Shown here one piece after another: positions 35,625-40,655 of a stretch of DNA of 40,655 nucleotides; within the stretch, counting starts at the first letter, position 1; each line of letters starts with the position of its first letter. The DNA comes from an uncultured Cellvibrionales bacterium (lineage in GTDB: Bacteria; Pseudomonadota; Gammaproteobacteria; Pseudomonadales; Porticoccaceae). The notes under the pieces were generated by a model that did not search any database, was not told the DNA's origin, and worked only from the letters and a program-made list of their open reading frames with translations. The position numbers were made by a program, and so were the translations under genes. The DNA lies in the NCBI GenBank assembly GCA_913031645.1, contig CAJWFB010000007.1:1-40655 (forward strand). Direction: 5' to 3'.

Positions 35625-36332
35625 ATGAAGGCATCCCCAAATCGAAAATCTGGCTTTTATCTTACTCTGATGCTTTTTTGTAATTTAATGCTCGGATGTG
35701 GGCAGGTGGATAATGCGAATATTCCTTTATCTGCTGAGACCTGGCGCTCTCTATTTGATGGTGAGACGCTTTTGGGGTGGACCGGCCTAAATGGCGCTAC
35801 TATCGGTGACGGATGGGAAGTTGTCGACAGTAATCTTGTATTAACGGCGGGTGGCGCGGGAGATTTAGTCACTTTGGATACATTCCGGGATTTTGAATTA
35901 CAGCTAGAGTGGAAAATTTCAGTGAAAGGGAACAGCGGCATCCTGTATAGAGTCGCTAATGGAGATCAGCCCGTTTGGATGAGTGGTATGGAATATCAAG
36001 TTCTGGATCATGAAGCCTACCCGGGATTAGTGAACTCTAGCCGCACTGCAGGCGCTGTGTTTGATCTATATGCTCCCTCAGCAGAAGTTGTTAATCCGGT
36101 TGGGCAGTTTAATCAGACTCGTATTCGTGTCGAGGGAAATAATGTTGAGCATTGGTTGAATGGCCATAAAATCATTAGCTATACCCTATGGTCTGACGAC
36201 TGGACGGTGCGTTTTGATAACAGTAAATTTGCTACGTATAAAGATTTTGGACGTATTCAGCAGGGTCATATTGCGCTGCAGGATCACGGTGATCAAGTAT
36301 CTTATAGGAATATCAGAATAAAAGAACTTTAA
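35625..36332 (+). CDS. DUF1080 / 3-keto-disaccharide hydrolase-family lipoprotein
   Basis: 235 residues from the ATG at 35625. GGAG (35611-35614) lies 10 nt upstream, and the longer TTG start at 35607 adds six residues with no ribosome-binding site. The lipobox LMLGC places the lipidated cysteine at C25. The domain is a jelly-roll concanavalin-like fold of the DUF1080 family: WRSLFDGETLLGWTGLNGA, DFELQLEWKISVKGNSGILYRV, GMEYQVLDHEAYP, GQFNQTRIRVEGNNVEHWLNG and ending GHIALQDHGDQVSYRNIRIKEL. Characterised members cleave 3-keto-glycosides by elimination or hydrolysis. It is probably anchored in the outer membrane or periplasm. Confidence 0.9.
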   Translation: MKASPNRKSGFYLTLMLFCNLMLGCGQVDNANIPLSAETWRSLFDGETLLGWTGLNGATIGDGWEVVDSNLVLTAGGAGDLVTLDTFRDFELQLEWKISVKGNSGILYRVANGDQPVWMSGMEYQVLDHEAYPGLVNSSRTAGAVFDLYAPSAEVVNPVGQFNQTRIRVEGNNVEHWLNGHKIISYTLWSDDWTVRFDNSKFATYKDFGRIQQGHIALQDHGDQVSYRNIRIKEL

Positions 36333-36411
36333 GGTTTTGACTGCTTTAACCTTCGAGTCTTCATCGCCGACAAAGATTGGTGAGATAAAAATAGTGTTTT
36401 AGGAAAGAATA

Positions 36412-37344
36412 ATGAGTAGAAGAGAATTCTTGTTATATAGTGGCAAGCTAATCAGTTTGGGTCTATTGCCACCCTTTTTGTCCTCTTATGCACCCACTAC
36501 TCAAGCTGGAATCGATAGTTTTTTTGATATTTCATTAGCTCAATGGTCGATGCACCGACAGCTCAGAAGTGGGCAGCTAAAAATGTTGGACTTTCCAGTG
36601 AAAACTCAAAAAATGTTTGATATCTATGCCGTTGAGTACGTCAATCAATTTTTCATGGATAAGGCGAGTGATAAAACATTTCTGAATATGCTTAAACACA
36701 GAGCAGATGACCATGGTGTGAAAAGCCTGTTAATAATGGTTGATGCGGAGGGCCATTTGGGTGCTCCAAACGCGCCCGAAAGGCATGTCGCAGTGGAAAA
36801 CCACTATCAGTGGGTTGCAGCAGCTGAACACTTAGGATGTCACTCTATCCGAGTAAATGCGTCTGGAGTGGGAAGCAAGACCGAGGTAAAAAAAGCATCA
36901 ATCGATGGTCTCCGTCAGCTATCTGAATTTGCCAAAGATTTTGGTATCAACGTCCTCGTTGAAAATAATAAAGGTTATTCTGCCAATGGGAAGTGGTTAT
37001 TGACAGGGCCTTCTGCCAATGGGAAGTGGTTGGCGGATGTTATTCGCGGTGTAGATATGCCGAATTGTGGTTCGCTCCCTGATTTTGGAAACTTTAGTGA
37101 TTATGATCCCTATCAGGGGATGAGGGATTTAATGCCTTATGCGAAGGGAATTAGTGCAAAAAGCCTTGAATTTGATGCTCAAGGTAATGAGGTAAATACT
37201 GATTTTGCAGCAATGCTGGATATCATAAAAGCGGCTAACTATCGTGGCTACATAGGCATAGAGTACGAGGGAGCAGGAGACGAAGATAAAGGGATTCTGG
37301 CGACTAAAAGGTTGTTGAGCCGATTGGGACAGTTAATGTCATAA
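36412..37344 (+). CDS. Exported sugar isomerase/epimerase-type TIM barrel (hydroxypyruvate isomerase-like)
   Basis: 310 residues. The N-terminus MSRREFLLYSGKLISLGLLPPFLSSYAPTTQA has twin arginines before a hydrophobic stretch, a Tat-type signal. The barrel has metal-ligand segments INVLVENNKGY, GSLPDFGNF and YIGIEYEGAGD, the E-D-E pattern of the hydroxypyruvate isomerase/AP endonuclease 2 group. SANGKWL occurs twice because of a 33-bp in-frame duplication (36978-37031). AGGAAAG precedes the ATG. Periplasmic location and context suggest action on a 3-keto-glycoside or its elimination product; substrate is not known. Confidence 0.85.
   Translation: MSRREFLLYSGKLISLGLLPPFLSSYAPTTQAGIDSFFDISLAQWSMHRQLRSGQLKMLDFPVKTQKMFDIYAVEYVNQFFMDKASDKTFLNMLKHRADDHGVKSLLIMVDAEGHLGAPNAPERHVAVENHYQWVAAAEHLGCHSIRVNASGVGSKTEVKKASIDGLRQLSEFAKDFGINVLVENNKGYSANGKWLLTGPSANGKWLADVIRGVDMPNCGSLPDFGNFSDYDPYQGMRDLMPYAKGISAKSLEFDAQGNEVNTDFAAMLDIIKAANYRGYIGIEYEGAGDEDKGILATKRLLSRLGQLMS
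36978..37031 (+). repeat. 33-bp-period tandem duplication inside the exported isomerase-like gene
   Basis: The 21-nt sequence at 36978-36998 is repeated exactly at 37011-37031. The period is 33 bp, so the frame is kept and SANGKWL appears twice eleven residues apart. The perfect identity indicates a recent event. Confidence 0.95.
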
Positions 37345-37450
37345 CTTGAAAAGTGTATTCGCAAATAAAAAAAGCACTATTAAACCGCTTGAGTGACCAA
37401 CCCGATAGTAATGATAGCTGTGAGATTCACAAACAGATGGGAAAGATGTA

Positions 37451-39250
37451 ATGGCGGACTTTAAATCCGGACAGGAAAAAGAATACGATGCGATTGTAGT
37501 AGGCTCTGGTGCAGGTGGAGGAATGGCCGCCTATATTCTGTCAACTGCTGGGCTGAAGGTGTTAATGCTGGAGGCGGGTCGGGATTATGATCCAAGCACC
37601 GAAACCCCGATGTTCAATTTACCCAAAGACGCCCCTCTGCGCGGTGGAAGTACGCCCGATAAGCCCTTTGGTTTTTATGATGCAACGATTGATGGTGGTT
37701 GGCAAGTGCCGGGTGAGCCATACACTCAGGCATCTAATGAATCAGGTAGAAAATTTAATTGGTGGCGTGCTCGTATGCTTGGGGGTCGCACTAATCACTG
37801 GGGTCGAATTTCACTCAGGATGGGCGAATATGACTTTAAGCCATACTCACGAGACGGACTGGGGTTCAATTGGCCTATTGGCTATGAAGATCTTGCTCCT
37901 TACTATGACAAGACAGAAATGTTGATTGGTGTCTATGGGACTAATGAAGGGCTCGAAAATACGCCCAATTCTTCAGAGGGTGTTTTACTGCCACCGCCGA
38001 AACCTCGTGGTTATGAGTTACTTGCAAAAAAGTCGGGTGATAAACTGGGCATTCCCGTCATTCCTGCTCATCTATCGATCCTTAGTGAGCGACTAGATCA
38101 TGAGAATATCCCGCCGAAACTATTTCCAGACAATAAACTAGCACAAGATGTTACGCGCGAATCTATGAAGTCTCGTGCTGCTTGCTTTTGGGCAACTGAC
38201 TGCAGTCGAGGATGTTCAATTCGAGCGAACTTTCAATCAACAACGGTTCTGATTCCACCGGCTCTGGCAACGGGTAACCTAGATATTATTACCGATGCCA
38301 TGGTCCGAGAGGTCACGGTTGATAAAAAAGGTCATGCTACGGGTGTGCTTTATATTGATAAGGTTACTCGGTTAGAAAAATACGCTAAGGCAAAAGTCGT
38401 TGTAGTCGCTGCTAGTGCGGCTGAAACTTCACGAATATTTTTGAACTCTAAGAGCGCGCTATTCCCTGATGGCGTTTCGAACGGCAGTGGGTTGGTCGGT
38501 AAATATCTAATGGACACGGTGGGCGCTGGTGCAGGTGGCCAAATACCCGTTCTTGAAGGGCTACCTCCTCACAATGAGGATGGCGCTTCTGCTATGCACA
38601 TGTATGTCCCCTGGTGGAAGTATCAAGAGCAGTCACGAGGAGAGTTAGACTTCGCACGAGGTTACCATATCGAGCTGTATGGCGGACGCAGAATGCCTTC
38701 TAGTGGAAGTTTCCATGGGTTCGAAAAGTTCACTGAGGGGGCTTATGGTAAAGATTTTAAGGAGGCTATAAGGCGTTACTATGGCTCATTTATCTGGTTC
38801 GACGGTCGTGGAGAAATGATTCCCAACGAGGATAGTTATTGCGAGATCGATAAGCAGCAAGTCGATCAGTGGGGTATACCTGTACTCAAGTTTCATTGGA
38901 AGTGGGGCCAGCATGAAATCAACCAGGCGGCCCATATGCATAAAAGTATTGCTGAGCTTATTGAAGGTATGGGTGGAAAAATGACCTCGCCGGTACATAC
39001 AGATGGCTCAAAGGCAATTTATGACGGCGGTACTATGATTCATGAGGTAGGTACCACTATGATGGGGTCGAATCCGAGAGATTCCGTTCTCAACAAGCAT
39101 TGCCAGTCCTGGGAGATACCAAATTTGTTTGTCACCGACGGTGCGCCATTTGTTTCTAATGCCGACAAAAACCCAACTTTGACGATTATGGCGTTAGCTT
39201 GGAGAACCTGTGATCATATTGTAGATCAGTTAAAGCAAAGGAATATTTAA
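37451..39250 (+). CDS. GMC-family FAD oxidoreductase, catalytic subunit of a periplasmic sugar (glucoside 3-) dehydrogenase
   Basis: 599 residues. The FAD-binding motif GSGAGG is at residues 18-23 (YDAIVVGSGAGGGMAAYILSTAG), the GMC segment MLGGRTNHWGR follows, and the active-site pair is H531 (HEVGTTMMG) and N574 (NADKNPTLTI). C245, C251 and C255 in CFWATDCSRGCS have the C-x5-C-x3-C spacing that binds a [3Fe-4S] cluster in FAD-glucose dehydrogenases such as the Burkholderia cepacia enzyme. There is no signal peptide; by family it is carried out by the Tat signal of the small subunit encoded next. It probably oxidises glycosides at C3. No cytochrome c subunit is seen in the window. Confidence 0.88.
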   Translation: MADFKSGQEKEYDAIVVGSGAGGGMAAYILSTAGLKVLMLEAGRDYDPSTETPMFNLPKDAPLRGGSTPDKPFGFYDATIDGGWQVPGEPYTQASNESGRKFNWWRARMLGGRTNHWGRISLRMGEYDFKPYSRDGLGFNWPIGYEDLAPYYDKTEMLIGVYGTNEGLENTPNSSEGVLLPPPKPRGYELLAKKSGDKLGIPVIPAHLSILSERLDHENIPPKLFPDNKLAQDVTRESMKSRAACFWATDCSRGCSIRANFQSTTVLIPPALATGNLDIITDAMVREVTVDKKGHATGVLYIDKVTRLEKYAKAKVVVVAASAAETSRIFLNSKSALFPDGVSNGSGLVGKYLMDTVGAGAGGQIPVLEGLPPHNEDGASAMHMYVPWWKYQEQSRGELDFARGYHIELYGGRRMPSSGSFHGFEKFTEGAYGKDFKEAIRRYYGSFIWFDGRGEMIPNEDSYCEIDKQQVDQWGIPVLKFHWKWGQHEINQAAHMHKSIAELIEGMGGKMTSPVHTDGSKAIYDGGTMIHEVGTTMMGSNPRDSVLNKHCQSWEIPNLFVTDGAPFVSNADKNPTLTIMALAWRTCDHIVDQLKQRNI

Positions 39251-39251
39251 A

Positions 39252-39887
39252 ATGAGCTTTGAAAAGTTGAATTTGAGTCGCCGTAATGCGCTAAAACTTA
39301 TAGCGTCAACTGCCGCAGCGGTTCCGGTTATGGGGTCCACAGGCAGCACAGAGACTATTAAAAAAGTAGGGTCCGCAAGGCCTGCTACAGACCCTGATCT
39401 ACAGAATCCAGCCATTACTTGGGACTTTTTACTGAACGAGGCAGAGTTGGCGACGCTAGCGACGCTTTGCAGCGTGATAATTCCGGCAGACAACGTTTCT
39501 CCGAGCGCCTCTTCACTGGGGGCTCAGCATTATATTAATGAATATGTGAGCGGGCCTTACGATGATAACAAGGCTGCTCTGATATTGGTCCGAGGTGGTG
39601 TTGTTTGGTTGAACAGTGAGTCTAATAGACGGTTCTCAAAAAATTTTAGTGGCATAACTGATGTGCAGCGATCTAACATTTGCGAGGATATTAAATGGGA
39701 AAAAACAGCCAGCCCGAAGCATCAGATGGGGGCTCGTTTCTTTGCCAAAGTTAGAGATCTTACTTCTACTGCTTTTTATACCACTGAAGAGGGTATGGCA
39801 GATATTGGATATATTGGTAATAGACCTTCAATGACTTTTGAGGGACCGTCTCCAGAGATTTTGAAAAGACTCGGTTTGAATACCTAA
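39252..39887 (+). CDS. Gluconate 2-dehydrogenase subunit 3-family small subunit with Tat signal
   Basis: 211 residues. The N-terminus LNLSRRNALKLIASTAAAVPVMG has the twin arginines R10-R11 and an alanine-rich hydrophobic stretch. The domain (ITWDFLLNEAELATLATLCSVIIPADNVSPSASSLGAQHYINEYVSGPY) is the small (gamma) subunit that binds GMC dehydrogenases and supplies the export signal. It begins one base after the GMC stop, with AAGGA inside the GMC coding end, so the two are coupled. Confidence 0.92.
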   Translation: MSFEKLNLSRRNALKLIASTAAAVPVMGSTGSTETIKKVGSARPATDPDLQNPAITWDFLLNEAELATLATLCSVIIPADNVSPSASSLGAQHYINEYVSGPYDDNKAALILVRGGVVWLNSESNRRFSKNFSGITDVQRSNICEDIKWEKTASPKHQMGARFFAKVRDLTSTAFYTTEEGMADIGYIGNRPSMTFEGPSPEILKRLGLNT

Positions 39888-40014
39888 AAGAAGGTCGGTT
39901 GTCTTTAGTCGGCATCCTTTCACTGGGCCAACTTTAGATTAAAAGATGTCTTTGCTTTTATTCTACTAACTGCCTGTGAATACTAAAAAGTTTAACTGAT
40001 ACAGAAGCGATTTT

Positions 40015-40655
40015 ATGAAAACAATATTTTTTAACCTTATCTTTACTTTTGGATTTATTGCGATGGCCAACGAAGTAGCCCACTCCCAGGATCAAGTGTC
40101 TTTTTCCAATATCGACCGCTATAAAGTCGCTAATATGGAGCTTGCGTTGCTCGCGAGTGAAGAGAATAGAGTTGTGCTTATGGGCGATTCGATTACAGAG
40201 GGATGGAACTGGACAAGTCCTGATTTTCTTAAGGAAACTGGATATATCAACAGAGGGATAGGGGGGCAGACGACGCCTCAGATGTTAGTGCGCTTCAGAG
40301 TGGATGTGATAGATTTGCAGCCTAGGATAGTTGTCATTTTGGCTGGAACCAATGATCTTGCTGGAAATACAGGTTATGCCTCGATAGCCAGTATCTTGGG
40401 GAATATTAAGTCTATGGCGGAGATTGCTAGCCATAATGGCATTGAGGTGATTTTAGCATCTGTGCTCCCTGCAATAGATTACCCGTGGAAACCGGGGCTT
40501 GAACCTGCACCAAAAATTATTGAATTAAATGAAAAATTAAAAACCTATGCACAAAAGAATAATTTTATTTACCTCGATTACTATAGTGCCTTGGTCGATG
40601 GAGAAGGTGGTTTGAAGGTGCCAGATTATACGTCTGCAAATGATCTTGTGCATCC
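40015..40655 (+). CDS. SGNH/GDSL-family hydrolase, exported (3' end outside window)
   Basis: About 213 residues are visible with no stop before the window end. MKTIFFNLIFTFGFIAMANEVAHS is a signal peptide. Block I VVLMGDSITEGW puts the nucleophile at S59; block II is NRGIGGQTT and block III ILAGTNDLA; the last visible residues NDLVHP carry the block V D-x-x-H dyad. It is therefore nearly complete. Family members remove acyl (often acetyl) groups from sugars; in this sugar locus it may deacylate the glycoside substrate. It starts 127 nt after the small subunit, with no operator-like palindrome in the gap. Confidence 0.9.
   Translation, partial: MKTIFFNLIFTFGFIAMANEVAHSQDQVSFSNIDRYKVANMELALLASEENRVVLMGDSITEGWNWTSPDFLKETGYINRGIGGQTTPQMLVRFRVDVIDLQPRIVVILAGTNDLAGNTGYASIASILGNIKSMAEIASHNGIEVILASVLPAIDYPWKPGLEPAPKIIELNEKLKTYAQKNNFIYLDYYSALVDGEGGLKVPDYTSANDLVH

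Overview
The window looks like chromosomal DNA of a moderate-GC marine gammaproteobacterium, probably of the Cellvibrionales/SAR92 type. That placement is an inference from gene order and protein style: a liuRABCDE leucine operon, a tRNA-Leu-tig-clpP-clpX-lon-hupB-ppiD block and a yafS-rnhA-dnaQ neighbourhood are all gammaproteobacterial arrangements. I see no IS element, prophage, rRNA or CRISPR array.

Layout. (1) 1-527: C-terminal end of a large secreted protein with dockerin-like calcium-binding repeats, closed by a strong terminator. (2) 665-11010, minus strand: an exported TPR protein, the complete liuE-D-C-B-A-R leucine/isovalerate catabolic operon with a palindromic LiuR-type operator ahead of liuR, a flavin reductase and a dienoyl-CoA isomerase. 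(3) 11310-19818, plus strand: tRNA-Leu(UAG), trigger factor, ClpP, ClpX, Lon, HU and PpiD, a protein-quality-control block with several terminators and promoters. (4) 19885-28553: an MltD-like LysM lytic transglycosylase facing away from a YafS-like methyltransferase, RNase HI, DnaQ, HrpA and an MlaA/VacJ protein. (5) 28646-30323: an HsbR/HsbA-like pair of PP2C phosphatase and STAS anti-sigma antagonist. (6) 30353-40655: a LacI-controlled sugar locus comprising an MFS permease, a Gfo/Idh/MocA oxidoreductase, two TIM-barrel isomerase-like proteins, a DUF1080 lipoprotein, a GMC oxidoreductase with its Tat-type small subunit, and an SGNH hydrolase cut by the window end.

The most interesting region is (6). 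Its gene content matches what is known of redox-dependent glycoside breakdown through 3-keto intermediates. A periplasmic FAD/Fe-S dehydrogenase oxidises the sugar at C3, the DUF1080 protein and isomerase-like TIM barrels cleave or rearrange the keto-glycoside, a permease imports the product and a cytoplasmic NAD(P)-dependent oxidoreductase processes it. The regulation can be read directly from the DNA. Two promoters, ahead of the permease and of the first isomerase-like gene, share the same architecture: TAGACA, 7 nt, a TGTAAC-SS-GTTACA palindrome, and a -10 box of the form TACART overlapping the palindrome's right end. The divergent LacI regulator is the obvious candidate to bind both.

Other points of note are two mutually exclusive hairpins in the tig-clpP spacer, a degenerate receiver and missing kinase domain in the HsbR-like phosphatase, a 33-bp in-frame tandem duplication in the exported isomerase-like gene, and the absence of gloB from its usual position between mltD and yafS.
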